Positions 1 to 8,144 are shown, numbered from the stretch's first letter. The stretch: DNA of 64,000 nt from Pedobacter puniceum (GCF_009674685.1 NZ_WKJI01000001.1:496001-560000); one strand, 5' to 3'. Program-made: numbers and translations. Notes: a model not told the origin generated them from the letters alone.

Positions 1-2540
1 CTGCTGAGGCAGATGGAGGCTCGCCTTATAAGAAAGAGAAGAAGGAATATTTTCCGGCTATAAGTTTTAATAATGACCGTTTTGTAAAAATTGTTGGTCT
101 GTTTTTACTCTTGCTAGCTGTGTATTTTGCCGTAGCTTTTAGTTCTTATTTATTTACTTGGGAAGAAGACCAAAGTTATGTAAGTGATGCTAACGGTGGT
201 TGGGCAAATTTATTTAGAACTGTAGAAGAATTAGCTTCTAATGGGGTTTTAAACCCCGATATACAAAATTGGGCTGGTAAATTAGGGGCTTTATTAGCCA
301 ATCAATTTATCTATAAATGGTTTGGTATAGCATCGTTCTTATTCATCTTCATTTTTGTTGTCTTAGGATACAGACTATTATTTAAGGTAGTACTTTTTCC
401 TATATCAAGAGTTTTTGGATATAGCTTCTTTTTATTGGTTTACAGTTCTTTATTTATTGCCTATTTTCATCATTTTATAGCAGAGTATCCTCACTTTTTA
501 GAAGGTGAATTTGGTTTTTATCTCAATCAAATATTGGTTGCGCAAATAGGTTCTGCGGGTGTGGGCGGCTTATTGGCATTTGCAGGTTTAAGTACTTTGG
601 TTATTGCTTATAATATTGATTTTAATTTACCAGAGAAAAAAGTTAAAGCTCATCAAGAACAAGAAATAGAAGAAAAGCAGGAAGAAGAAGGTGATATTTC
701 AAACATCAGAATTGCAAAACCAGAAATTGAAGAAGAATATCCATCAGAGCCGGTGGAGTTTCCTTTAAATACAAAGAGACAACAACAAGAGGTTATCATC
801 CCAACAAAAGCTCCTATAGAAATAGAAGAGTCCGAGGAAGATGTTGTAGTTCAGGAGTTTGAAGCCCCAGTAAATCAACTATTAAAAGAACAGCCGCTAA
901 GAAATACGCCAAATCTGGATTTAGAAACCATCATCCCAACGGTAGAAGATACAGAGGAAGAAGTAGAGCTGATGGTAGAAAAAACGCCAGAGGAAGCTAA
1001 GGCAGAAGAATTGGTAGAACAATTTGGTGCTTTTGACCCTACTTTAGAGCTTTCTTCTTATAAAAACCCAATTTTAGATTTATTAGAGCAATACGGTAGT
1101 AATAAAATTTCTGTTGATGCAGAGGAGTTAGAATCAAATAAGAATAAAATTGTTGAGACCCTTAATAACTATAATATCGAGATAGAAAAAATTAAGGCTA
1201 CTATTGGTCCAACGGTTACTTTATATGAAATAATCCCTGCACCGGGGGTACGTATCTCTAAAATTAAAAACCTAGAGGATGATATTGCATTAAGTTTAGC
1301 AGCTTTAGGTATCAGGATTATTGCACCAATGCCAGGAAAAGGAACTATTGGTATAGAGGTGCCTAACCAGCACCCAGAAATGGTTTCTATGCGTTCTATC
1401 ATCGCTACAGAAAAATTCCAAAATACTACGATGGATTTACCTATTGCCTTGGGTAAAACCATCTCTAACGAAGTTTTTATTGCTGATTTAGCCAAAATGC
1501 CGCATATGCTGGTAGCTGGGGCAACTGGGCAAGGTAAATCTGTAGGTATTAATACCATATTAGTTTCTTTACTTTATAAAAAGCATCCATCACAACTAAA
1601 ACTGGTATTGGTAGACCCTAAAAAGGTGGAGTTAAGCTTGTTCAGAAAAATAGAAAGACATTTCTTAGCTAAACTTCCTGGGGAAGAAGATTCTATTATT
1701 ACCGATACTAAAAAAGTTATCCATACCTTAAATTCTTTGTGTGTAGAGATGGATCAGCGATATGATTTACTGAAAGATGCGGGGGTAAGAAATTTAAAAG
1801 AGTATAACGAGAAATTTATCAAGCGTAAGCTAAACCCAAACAATGGACACCGCTTTTTACCGTTTATTGTTTTGGTGATAGATGAGTTTGCAGATTTAAT
1901 GATGACCGCAGGAAAAGAGGTAGAAACACCAATTGCCAGATTAGCACAATTAGCCAGAGCTATTGGTATACACTTGGTTTTAGCTACACAAAGGCCATCG
2001 GTAAACATCATTACAGGTACTATTAAAGCCAATTTTCCGGCTAGGTTAGCCTTTAGGGTTACCTCTAAAATAGACTCGAGAACCATTTTAGATTCTGGAG
2101 GTGCAGACCAATTGATAGGGAAAGGAGATATGTTATTATCTACCGGTAGCGATTTAATTCGTTTACAATGTGCTTTTGTTGATACGCCAGAGGTAGATAG
2201 GGTAACCGAGTTTATTGGTAACCAAAGAGGATACTCATCGGCTTATTTATTGCCAGAATATGTTGGAGATGATAGCGACCCTGGTAGTGTGAAAGATTTT
2301 GATCCATCAGACCGCGACCCTATGTTTGAAGATGCTGCTCGTTTAATTGTGATGCATCAACAAGGTTCTACGTCTTTAATCCAGCGTAAGCTTAAATTAG
2401 GATATAATAGAGCCGGTAGAATTATAGATCAGCTAGAAGCTGCAGGAGTAGTAGGGCCTTTTGAAGGAAGCAAAGCGAGAGAGGTTTTAATTCCTGATGA
2501 ATATGCTTTGGAACAGTTCTTGGATAATATGAACAAATAA
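1..2540 (+). CDS. ftsK: DNA translocase FtsK/SpoIIIE, 5' end outside the window
   Basis: Membrane-anchored, ATP-driven DNA pump that clears and aligns chromosome termini at the division septum. The frame is open to the left edge (reading from base 3), so the true start is outside; about 845 residues are visible. In order they show four hydrophobic segments (roughly bases 85-640), a long acidic Glu/Pro-rich linker (about 640-1020), the alpha/beta motor and a C-terminal gamma winged helix (about 2310-2530). The motor carries Walker A GATGQGKS near base 1519 and a Walker B-like VIDEFADLM near 1875. LVLVDPKKVELSLF and LATQRPSVNIITG are typical FtsK motor motifs. The LolA-like gene follows after 6 bp, probably cotranscribed. 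An internal TTG at 111 could be mistaken for the start, but the upstream codons read as natural FtsK sequence. Confidence 0.97.
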   Translation, partial: AEADGGSPYKKEKKEYFPAISFNNDRFVKIVGLFLLLLAVYFAVAFSSYLFTWEEDQSYVSDANGGWANLFRTVEELASNGVLNPDIQNWAGKLGALLANQFIYKWFGIASFLFIFIFVVLGYRLLFKVVLFPISRVFGYSFFLLVYSSLFIAYFHHFIAEYPHFLEGEFGFYLNQILVAQIGSAGVGGLLAFAGLSTLVIAYNIDFNLPEKKVKAHQEQEIEEKQEEEGDISNIRIAKPEIEEEYPSEPVEFPLNTKRQQQEVIIPTKAPIEIEESEEDVVVQEFEAPVNQLLKEQPLRNTPNLDLETIIPTVEDTEEEVELMVEKTPEEAKAEELVEQFGAFDPTLELSSYKNPILDLLEQYGSNKISVDAEELESNKNKIVETLNNYNIEIEKIKATIGPTVTLYEIIPAPGVRISKIKNLEDDIALSLAALGIRIIAPMPGKGTIGIEVPNQHPEMVSMRSIIATEKFQNTTMDLPIALGKTISNEVFIADLAKMPHMLVAGATGQGKSVGINTILVSLLYKKHPSQLKLVLVDPKKVELSLFRKIERHFLAKLPGEEDSIITDTKKVIHTLNSLCVEMDQRYDLLKDAGVRNLKEYNEKFIKRKLNPNNGHRFLPFIVLVIDEFADLMMTAGKEVETPIARLAQLARAIGIHLVLATQRPSVNIITGTIKANFPARLAFRVTSKIDSRTILDSGGADQLIGKGDMLLSTGSDLIRLQCAFVDTPEVDRVTEFIGNQRGYSSAYLLPEYVGDDSDPGSVKDFDPSDRDPMFEDAARLIVMHQQGSTSLIQRKLKLGYNRAGRIIDQLEAAGVVGPFEGSKAREVLIPDEYALEQFLDNMNK

Positions 2541-2546
2541 AATTTT

Positions 2547-3200
2547 ATGTTGAAGATGAGGATAAGCCTGTTAATTGCTGTTTTATTATTTGTTTTTAAG
2601 GGTGCTTTTGCCCAGCCAGATGCAAAAGCAAAAGCTATTTTAGCCGATGTAAGTAAGAAATTTAGGAGTTATAATGTGGTGAAAGCAGATTTTACTTATT
2701 CTTATTTAAACAGGCAAAACAATACCCGTGATAACCAAAAGGGAACTTTATACATACAATCTAAAACCAATAAATTTAAAGCTATTTTGCCATCGCAAGA
2801 ACTTATCTCTGATGGTAAAGTACAATGGACCTATCTGAAAGAGGATAAAGAAGTACAGGTTAGTGAGATTGATAATAGTCCTGATGCTCTAAACCCGGCA
2901 CAAATTTTTACCATTTACGAAAAAGGATTTAAATATGTGTATACGGGTGATGTAAAGGCAGGTACTAAAACCTTGCATAATATAGAGCTTGCTCCGCTTA
3001 GCAACAGGTCTTTTTCTAAAATTAAATTACAAATAGATAAGCAAAGCAAACAGTTGTATTCTTTCTCTGTTTTTGATAAGAATGGTAATATATATGCTTA
3101 TACCATCCAAACTTTTGTACCTAATGTAAAAGTATCGCCCAGCTTATTTACATTTGAAGCAGCAAAATATCCAGGCGTTGAAGTAGTTGATTTAAGATAG
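2547..3200 (+). CDS. LolA-like outer-membrane lipoprotein carrier protein
   Basis: Likely periplasmic carrier that shuttles lipoproteins from the inner to the outer membrane. The 217 residues begin with a signal peptide ending at about GAFAQ (residue 23). The mature part has the LolA-family pattern: an N-terminal helix (AKAILADVSKKFRSYNVVKA) followed by beta-strands with FTYSYLNR, GTLYIQSKTNKFKA and GKVQWTYLKEDKEVQVSE, forming a half-barrel. A second Met at 2556 (MRISLL) is an equally plausible start. It sits 6 bp after ftsK, an arrangement common in this phylum. LolA paralogues are frequent, so the general carrier role is inferred from family and not proven. Confidence 0.85.
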   Translation: MLKMRISLLIAVLLFVFKGAFAQPDAKAKAILADVSKKFRSYNVVKADFTYSYLNRQNNTRDNQKGTLYIQSKTNKFKAILPSQELISDGKVQWTYLKEDKEVQVSEIDNSPDALNPAQIFTIYEKGFKYVYTGDVKAGTKTLHNIELAPLSNRSFSKIKLQIDKQSKQLYSFSVFDKNGNIYAYTIQTFVPNVKVSPSLFTFEAAKYPGVEVVDLR

Positions 3201-3204
3201 GTTT

Positions 3205-3480
3205 ATGTCTTTAAGCATCACCCAGCATACATTAGAAAAATTAGAAAATCTTTTAAAAGATTTTGGCTACAAAGTAAGGTACGAGAAGGGTAATTTTAAA
3301 ACCGGATTTTGTATCATAGAAACCAGTAAAATGGTAGTTGTAAATAAGTTCTCTAATTTAGAAAGCAAGATAAATGCTTTAGCAGAATTAATTAAAGGCT
3401 TAGAGTTAGAAGATAGCCATTTAAGTGATAAGCAGAAGCAATTTTATTATTCGTTAAAACAAACCAAACTACAGTTTTGA
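3205..3480 (+). CDS. Small conserved hypothetical protein, 91 aa
   Basis: I do not recognise a characterised family. The 91 residues look like a real soluble alpha/beta protein: an N-terminal helix, strand-like stretches (FKTGFCIIETSKMVVVNKF) and a C-terminal helical half with a final run of Lys and Gln. There is no signal peptide or membrane segment. It starts 4 bp after the LolA-like gene and its TGA overlaps the TTG start of the next gene, so it is tightly embedded in this plus-strand operon. Translational coupling and codon use like that of its neighbours support it being expressed. No function is assigned. Confidence 0.8.
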   Translation: MSLSITQHTLEKLENLLKDFGYKVRYEKGNFKTGFCIIETSKMVVVNKFSNLESKINALAELIKGLELEDSHLSDKQKQFYYSLKQTKLQF

Positions 3481-4238
3481 AAGTCACGTTTTTAGGCACA
3501 GGTACATCACAAGGAGTTCCGGTAATTGCTTGCGATTGCGCAGTTTGTACTTCTTTAAGTGCTTATGATAAACGTTTGCGTAGTAGCATTTTGGTAAGTT
3601 CTGATAAAACTACTTTAGTGATAGACTCTGGTCCGGATTTTAGATATCAAATGTTGCGTAACCAGATTCAGCACTTAGATGCGGTTGTTTTTACACACGA
3701 GCATAAAGACCATATTGCAGGTATGGATGACATTAGAGCTTTTAATTATAAGCAACAGGCTGCTATGGAGATTTATGCAACGGAACAAGTTCAGCATGCA
3801 CTTAAACGCGAGTTTTATTATGTTTTTTCTGATTTTAAGTATCCTGGAATTCCGCTGGTAAACTTAAATACCATTCATGATGAGACTTTTATGGTGGGCG
3901 ATATAGCACTTTTACCTATAGAGGTAATGCATTATAAGCTCCCTGTAAAAGGTTTCAGAATTAAGGATTTTACTTACATTACGGATGCAAAAACAGTTTC
4001 AGAAGAGGAGATAGCTAAGATTAGAGGAAGTAAGATATTGGTGATAAATGCTTTGCAGAAAGAAAGACATATCTCGCATTTTACTTTGGATGAGGCTATT
4101 GCTTTTGCCGAGTTGATTGGAGCTGAGGAAACTTACTTTACACATATCAGTCATAAATTAGGTTTACATGATGATGTAAGTTCATCATTACCTAAAGGTA
4201 TCAAATTGGCTTACGATGGCTTAAGTATTAATATTTAA
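3477..4238 (+). CDS. MBL-fold phosphodiesterase, PhnP-like
   Basis: Metallo-beta-lactamase-fold hydrolase of the PhnP (phosphoribosyl 1,2-cyclic phosphate phosphodiesterase) type. The N-terminus MKVTFLGTGTSQGVPVIAC carries the family GTGTSxGxP signature. Two Cys follow in CDCAVC, a site that binds a structural zinc in PhnP. The metal motif THEHKDH lies near residue 75, and a late FTHISHK supplies further ligands. Length (253 aa) is normal. The start is a TTG at 3477 that overlaps the TGA of the preceding gene, implying translational coupling. No phn genes are nearby, so the physiological substrate is uncertain; such proteins are often only annotated as MBL-fold hydrolases in Bacteroidota. Confidence 0.88.
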   Translation: MKVTFLGTGTSQGVPVIACDCAVCTSLSAYDKRLRSSILVSSDKTTLVIDSGPDFRYQMLRNQIQHLDAVVFTHEHKDHIAGMDDIRAFNYKQQAAMEIYATEQVQHALKREFYYVFSDFKYPGIPLVNLNTIHDETFMVGDIALLPIEVMHYKLPVKGFRIKDFTYITDAKTVSEEEIAKIRGSKILVINALQKERHISHFTLDEAIAFAELIGAEETYFTHISHKLGLHDDVSSSLPKGIKLAYDGLSINI

Positions 4239-4241
4239 AGC

Positions 4242-4273
4242 TTGTCTGATTTTTAAATAAAAAATTATATTTG
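4242..4273 (+). promoter_or_regulatory. Bacteroidota-type promoter for the tRNA-Leu locus
   Basis: TTG at 4242-4244 and TATATTTG at 4266-4273 are separated by 21 bp, matching the Bacteroidota sigma consensus TTG-N19..21-TAnnTTTG. Transcription would begin near 4280, exactly where the degenerate tRNA 5' fragment starts and about 75 bp before the intact tRNA. Confidence 0.6.
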
Positions 4274-4279
4274 CAGCAT

Positions 4280-4345
4280 ATACCCAAGTGGCGAGTCCGG
4301 ATAGCTATCGGCTCCTTAGCTATCGGGCTGGTAGCCGAGTAAAAA
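4280..4345 (+). repeat. Degenerate tRNA-Leu 5' fragment carrying the palindrome
   Basis: The stretch beginning at 4281 copies the first 13 bases of the adjacent tRNA-Leu (ACCCARGTGGCGA, one mismatch). It then runs into a palindrome-derived insert containing GATAGCTATCGG and a second TAGCTATCGG, and afterwards shows CTGGTAGCCG, which resembles the D-loop/stem TTGGTAGACG of the tRNA. It therefore looks like a tRNA 5' part with an insert at the D-loop. It lacks an anticodon arm and cannot be a working tRNA. Confidence 0.6.
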
Positions 4346-4355
4346 GTTATTAAAT

Positions 4356-4438
4356 ACCCAGGTGGCGAAATTGGTAGACGCACCATCTTGAGGGGGTGGC
4401 GCCTTACGGGCGTGGCAGTTCGAATCTGCTCCTGGGTA
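4356..4438 (+). tRNA. tRNA-Leu (anticodon GAG)
   Basis: Class II tRNA of 83 nt, folded by eye. The acceptor stem pairs ACCCAGG with CCTGGGT (7 bp) and is followed by discriminator A at 4438. The D arm has GCG/CGC with loop AAATTGGTAGA. The anticodon stem pairs CCATC with GGTGG around loop TTGAGGG, giving anticodon GAG. A long variable arm (CGCC..GGCG) marks it as class II. The T arm is GGCAG-TTCGAAT-CTGCT with one G-U pair. CCA is not encoded. It reads CUC/CUU leucine codons. It is the only intact tRNA in the window and lies between fragments of itself. Confidence 0.95.
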
Positions 4439-4631
4439 CAATTGGCAGTTCGAGCCGATAGCTATCGGCTCTGCTCCTGGGTACAATTGGCAGTTCGAGC
4501 CGATAGCTATCGGCTCTGCTCCTGGGTACAATTGGCAGTTCGAGCCGATAGCTATCGGCTCTGCTCCTGGGTACAATTGGCAGTTCGAGTCGATAGCTAT
4601 CGGCTCTGCTCCTGGGTACAATTGGCAGTTC
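4439..4631 (+). repeat. Four tandem 45-bp copies of the tRNA-Leu 3' end, each with a 20-bp palindrome
   Basis: Units at 4439-4483, 4484-4528, 4529-4573 and 4574-4618, then a truncated fifth (4619-4631). Each unit repeats the tRNA's T-arm and 3' acceptor strand (GGCAGTTCGA...TCTGCTCCTGGGTA), but the T-loop base after TTCGA is replaced by 16 bp so that GAGCCGATAGCTATCGGCTC forms a perfect 20-bp palindrome. The fourth unit has one substitution (GTCGAT for GCCGAT). Long open frames across the region on both strands are by-products of the 45-bp (15-codon) period and not genes. Confidence 0.9.
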
Positions 4632-4705
4632 AGCTAAATTATTACCGAGCCAGCGGCTTACAATCCATAATTATCATTTCTACTTTTGAAAAAAATATAT
4701 AAAAT

Positions 4706-4993
4706 ATGGCTACTGTATATATTTTACATTCTAAAATCTTAAATCGTTTTTATATAGGTAGTTGTAAAGATTTATCTTTCCGATTAGAACAGCATTTAAA
4801 CAAAGTTTTTGAAAATAGTTTTACGTCTAAAGTTAGGGATTGGACGCTTTTTTATCATATTGAAAATCTTGAATATAAGCAGGCTAGATTGATAGAGCAG
4901 CATATTAAACAGATGAAAAGTTCAGTTTATATAAGAAACTTGAAAAAATATCCTGATCTTAAGCTTAAACTAATAGACAAATACAAATATTAG
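4706..4993 (+). CDS. GIY-YIG nuclease superfamily protein
   Basis: Stand-alone GIY-YIG domain protein of 95 residues. The N-terminus MATVYILHSKILNRFYIGSC carries the VYIL..FYIG form of the family's GIY and YIG signatures, followed by the conserved Arg in LSFRLEQH and a helix with a conserved Glu (ARLIEQHIKQMK). This is the catalytic core seen in UvrC N-termini, homing endonucleases and the small UPF0213-type proteins; the biochemical role of the stand-alone Bacteroidota forms is not established. It starts about 75 bp after the tRNA-derived palindrome array with its own AT-rich leader. The juxtaposition may mean that gene and repeats moved or amplified together, which is inference. Confidence 0.85.
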   Translation: MATVYILHSKILNRFYIGSCKDLSFRLEQHLNKVFENSFTSKVRDWTLFYHIENLEYKQARLIEQHIKQMKSSVYIRNLKKYPDLKLKLIDKYKY

Positions 4994-5092
4994 GCACTTT
5001 TTAGGCTTGGCCCCTATGACTATAGGACCAATAATTATTGAGCCAACAACTATCATGTTTATTCTTGTATAAATATTTTAAGTAAGTTATTT

Positions 5093-5548
5093 ATGACCCA
5101 AACAAAAATCAATCACCCAGACGAGTACATTGCTCAACTACCTTTAGAAAGACAAGAGGTGATGCAGAAATTAAGAACCACCATTCTGGGTAACTTACCA
5201 GAAGGATATACCGAGGAAATGAGCTACGGAATGATAGGTTTTGTTGTGCCACATTCGCTATACCCTAAAGGCTACCATTGCGACCCTAAATTGCCTTTGC
5301 CTTTCATAAGTTTGGCATCTCAAAAGAATTTTATAGCGCTATACCACATGGGTTTATATGCTGATGAAAATCTATTGCAATGGTTTAAAGAAGCTTACCC
5401 TCAACATAGTAAAGCTAAATTAGATATGGGGAAAAGTTGTATCAGATTTAAGAAAATTAATGAAATTCCTTTTGCTTTAATAGCTGAGCTTGTACAAAAA
5501 ATGAGTGTGCAGGATTGGGTTAAAATTTATGAGTCTACCTACAAATAA
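5093..5548 (+). CDS. DUF1801 domain protein
   Basis: Cytoplasmic protein of 151 residues matching the DUF1801 (YdhG-like) family. Family-type features are the opening helix with EYIAQLPLERQEVMQKLR, the central GYTEEMSYGMIGFVVP segment, and SLASQKNFIALYHMGLY followed by KLDMGKSCIRFKK. No signal peptide or membrane segment is visible. The fold is related to a small frataxin/YdhG-like group, but no reaction is established. It stands alone between the GIY-YIG gene and a 386-bp spacer, so context gives no further clue. Confidence 0.82.
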   Translation: MTQTKINHPDEYIAQLPLERQEVMQKLRTTILGNLPEGYTEEMSYGMIGFVVPHSLYPKGYHCDPKLPLPFISLASQKNFIALYHMGLYADENLLQWFKEAYPQHSKAKLDMGKSCIRFKKINEIPFALIAELVQKMSVQDWVKIYESTYK

Positions 5549-5934
5549 AAAGATAGTTTTATGTTATTTATAAAAGAAAATAGCCTTTTGTATAGATAAT
5601 TCAGCTTAATTTTTGCGCAATCGTTATCGTTTCTTTTTTATATGCAAAAATTTATTTTAAAGAATTTTATTTTTCATAAAAGCGCTATTTATTTCTTTAA
5701 TTGTTGTTTTGAGAATGTGTAATTTGTATGTTTCACCATTACACATCTACAATAAGATTACCACGTCTTTCCTAACTCTCTTCAAATGAATATAATTGTA
5801 TTGACCATTTGAAGGCATAAGTACTTTGTAAATCAGGTAATTATATAATAGTAAATATTATCTGTCTACCAAGTACCTCAAAACCTAAGAAATACAATTA
5901 ACCAATTTATAAACAACTATTAATTTAAAATCTA
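5549..5934. other. 386-bp AT-rich spacer before the secreted lyase-like gene
   Basis: No convincing coding sequence. The clearest structure is a perfect 9-bp inverted repeat, ATGTGTAAT at 5715-5723 and ATTACACAT at 5738-5746, with a 14-nt loop. It could be an operator or a small hairpin in the leader of the gene at 5935. Otherwise the stretch is low-complexity A/T. Confidence 0.5.
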
Positions 5935-8085
5935 ATGAAAAAAAATCTACTCTCTTTTGGGTTTATGAAACTCATGCTATTTTGTTTTTTGATAACTTTT
6001 AGTGCTAAATCTTTTGCACAAATAGGAACTGGTTGGGGAACAGCGGTTTCTTTAGATCAACAAGTTCAATTAGAGAATTATTCGAATCCTTCTGGTGATA
6101 ATACAGACTTTACTTGGCCAAGAACAAGTGCTTACATTGATGCTCAAGGTAATCCAGAAACATCAGATAATAGTGATGTTACCAGTAAGTATAATTACAA
6201 TTCATCTACAGGTGTTAGTACTTTTACGCTTAAAAAGTATCCAGGTAATCGATCAGAGTTACGTGTGTTTGATGTTAACAGCAGTACTAGAAATTATACT
6301 AGTGGTACACGTCAGTTTGAAGGTTATATAACAGTTGGAGATAAAATGTTTGATAACGCTATTTTCCAATTATTTGGAGGGGAAGATAATGCGACAATGT
6401 TACAAATAAGATCTAACTCTTATGATATGGATGCAGCTGATTCTAAATTTAGGATTTTTTATGATCCTAATTGTTTCAATGTGGAAGGTAATAGAGATTT
6501 AGAATTTAATGTTGTAAATAGGAAAATTAAGTTGAATGTGATTCATATTCAACAAACCTCATCAACACCTGGAAAAGTTTATATCCTTATAGATGATGAA
6601 TTAAAGTTTTCTTTCTCAGAGGAAATAACTACAGCAAATTACTTCAAATATGGTATTTATGGTAGGGAGAATGATCCTGAAACCAATGGAATTACAAATG
6701 CTGCTGTAGTTTGGGAGGATGTAAGAATTTGGAAAGGGGGAACATTTGATCCTAATGCTAGTTCTACACCGCCTGCAGCTCCTTCAAATTTAACAGCAAC
6801 AGCTGTTTCTTCAAGTCAAATCAATCTAAGCTGGACAGATAACTCTAATAATGAAACTAAGTTTTATGTGCAGCAATCAAATGACGGCGGTACAACTTGG
6901 TTTGGTATTGGTAATCCAGCAGCTAATGCTACTTCTTTATCAGTTACCGCCTTAAATGCTAATACATCTTATTCTTTCAGAGTAAGGTCAGAAATTGATG
7001 CGAGTAGGAAATCTGCTTATAGCAATACGGCTACAGCCACTACTACTGGAGCTGTACCAAATGCGCCTTCAAACTTAACAGCAACTGCAGCTTCTGCAAG
7101 TTCAATAACTTTAAGTTGGCAAGATAACTCGTCTAACGAAACTAAGTTTTATGTACAGCGTTCTAGCGATAATGGCGCAACATGGGTTGGGTTAGGTAAT
7201 CCAGCAGCTAATGCTACTTCATTTACCGCAACAGGTCTAAGTGCGAATACTCCATATTGGTTTAGAGTGAGGTCTGAGATAGATGCCAATTCTAAATCGC
7301 CTTATAGTAATACCGCAACAGCTACAACACAAATAGCATATTACCGTTTCAGATTAAAAGCTAATACTAATTTAGCTCTACAAAGTAATGATGCTACTAT
7401 CACCACTAGTGAAAATGTTAACGTGGGAACTTATTCTTCTAGTAGTCAAACACAACAATTCCAAATTGTACCTACAGATAATGGTTTTGTAAGAATTATC
7501 CCTCGTTTAGAGAGTAGTTTCGCTCTTTCTTCTTTAGATGGTGCTGCAAATGATGGTGATAATGCAGAGTTAGATCCTTACGCTTCTTACAATCGTCAGC
7601 AATGGAAATTGGTTCCTATTGCAGGTAGTGATGCTCATAAAGTAGAATTACGATTAGCATCTGCGTACGCACTAGATTGTGCTGATGTTACACCTGTAAA
7701 CGGCTCAAATGTTCAAATCTGGATTTACAACACTGCTAATACAAATTTACGCCAACAATGGGTGATAGAGCCTGCTAATGGTGGTGCTGCAATCATGGCA
7801 GCTAAAGAAAGTAGTAGGTTAAATTTATTGCAGGTAGAAGAAAGTCAAGCACAGCACTTAAGTCTTGCATTAAAGAATCAGGAGGTTGTTTTCTCTATTC
7901 CGCAAGATGGTTTTACTACAGTTAAAGTTTATAATATCAACGGTCAGTTATTAAATAGTCTGGTAGGTAAGTCTTTAACAAAAGGTGAGCACAAGATAAA
8001 TTTCGACTCATCAAAATTAAAAGGTTTATATCTTATCAGATTGACTTCTGGTAATCACGTTAAAACAATTAAGGTATTGTTTTAA
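5935..8085 (+). CDS. Secreted lyase-like protein with two FN3, ricin-type lectin and T9SS sorting domain
   Basis: Predicted exported, surface-attached or released carbohydrate-active protein of 716 residues. Order: signal peptide (about 1-29, ending SFAQ); a catalytic-looking jelly-roll domain (about 30-275); two similar FN3 domains (about 278-372 and 374-466); a ricin-like beta-trefoil (about 470-622, with QQWKLVP and QQWVIEP QxW motifs); and a C-terminal type IX sorting domain (about 640-716, with VKVYNINGQLL and GLYLIRL). In the first domain NRSELR and YFKYGIYGR resemble the RSELR and YFKxGxY motifs of PL7-type alginate lyases. The usual QIH motif appears as QLFGG, so family membership and substrate are uncertain. 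It is monocistronic with a strong hairpin after it; no SusC/D pair is nearby. Confidence 0.8.
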   Translation: MKKNLLSFGFMKLMLFCFLITFSAKSFAQIGTGWGTAVSLDQQVQLENYSNPSGDNTDFTWPRTSAYIDAQGNPETSDNSDVTSKYNYNSSTGVSTFTLKKYPGNRSELRVFDVNSSTRNYTSGTRQFEGYITVGDKMFDNAIFQLFGGEDNATMLQIRSNSYDMDAADSKFRIFYDPNCFNVEGNRDLEFNVVNRKIKLNVIHIQQTSSTPGKVYILIDDELKFSFSEEITTANYFKYGIYGRENDPETNGITNAAVVWEDVRIWKGGTFDPNASSTPPAAPSNLTATAVSSSQINLSWTDNSNNETKFYVQQSNDGGTTWFGIGNPAANATSLSVTALNANTSYSFRVRSEIDASRKSAYSNTATATTTGAVPNAPSNLTATAASASSITLSWQDNSSNETKFYVQRSSDNGATWVGLGNPAANATSFTATGLSANTPYWFRVRSEIDANSKSPYSNTATATTQIAYYRFRLKANTNLALQSNDATITTSENVNVGTYSSSSQTQQFQIVPTDNGFVRIIPRLESSFALSSLDGAANDGDNAELDPYASYNRQQWKLVPIAGSDAHKVELRLASAYALDCADVTPVNGSNVQIWIYNTANTNLRQQWVIEPANGGAAIMAAKESSRLNLLQVEESQAQHLSLALKNQEVVFSIPQDGFTTVKVYNINGQLLNSLVGKSLTKGEHKINFDSSKLKGLYLIRLTSGNHVKTIKVLF

Positions 8086-8103
8086 TAGCATAAACTTCAT
8101 TTT

Positions 8104-8140
8104 ATAAGCCAGTATTATGAATAATACTGGCTTATTTTTT
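8104..8140. terminator. Bidirectional terminator between convergent genes
   Basis: A perfect 15-bp stem (8104-8118 with 8121-8135) and a 2-nt loop, followed by a T-run on the plus strand. It sits between the stop of the secreted protein (8085) and the stop of the convergent AraC-family gene (8145), so it can serve both. Confidence 0.85.
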
Positions 8141-8144
8141 TATA

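Noticed and set aside
4439-4631. CRISPR array
   Set aside because: The units abut without unique spacers and derive from the tRNA 3' end. No cas genes are in the window.
4316-4702. Two long repetitive ORFs on opposite strands over the tRNA array (minus 4316-4621, plus 4388-4702)
   Set aside because: The 45-bp repeat is a multiple of three and lacks stops, so both strands stay open. They overlap the tRNA and have no start context or homology-like content.
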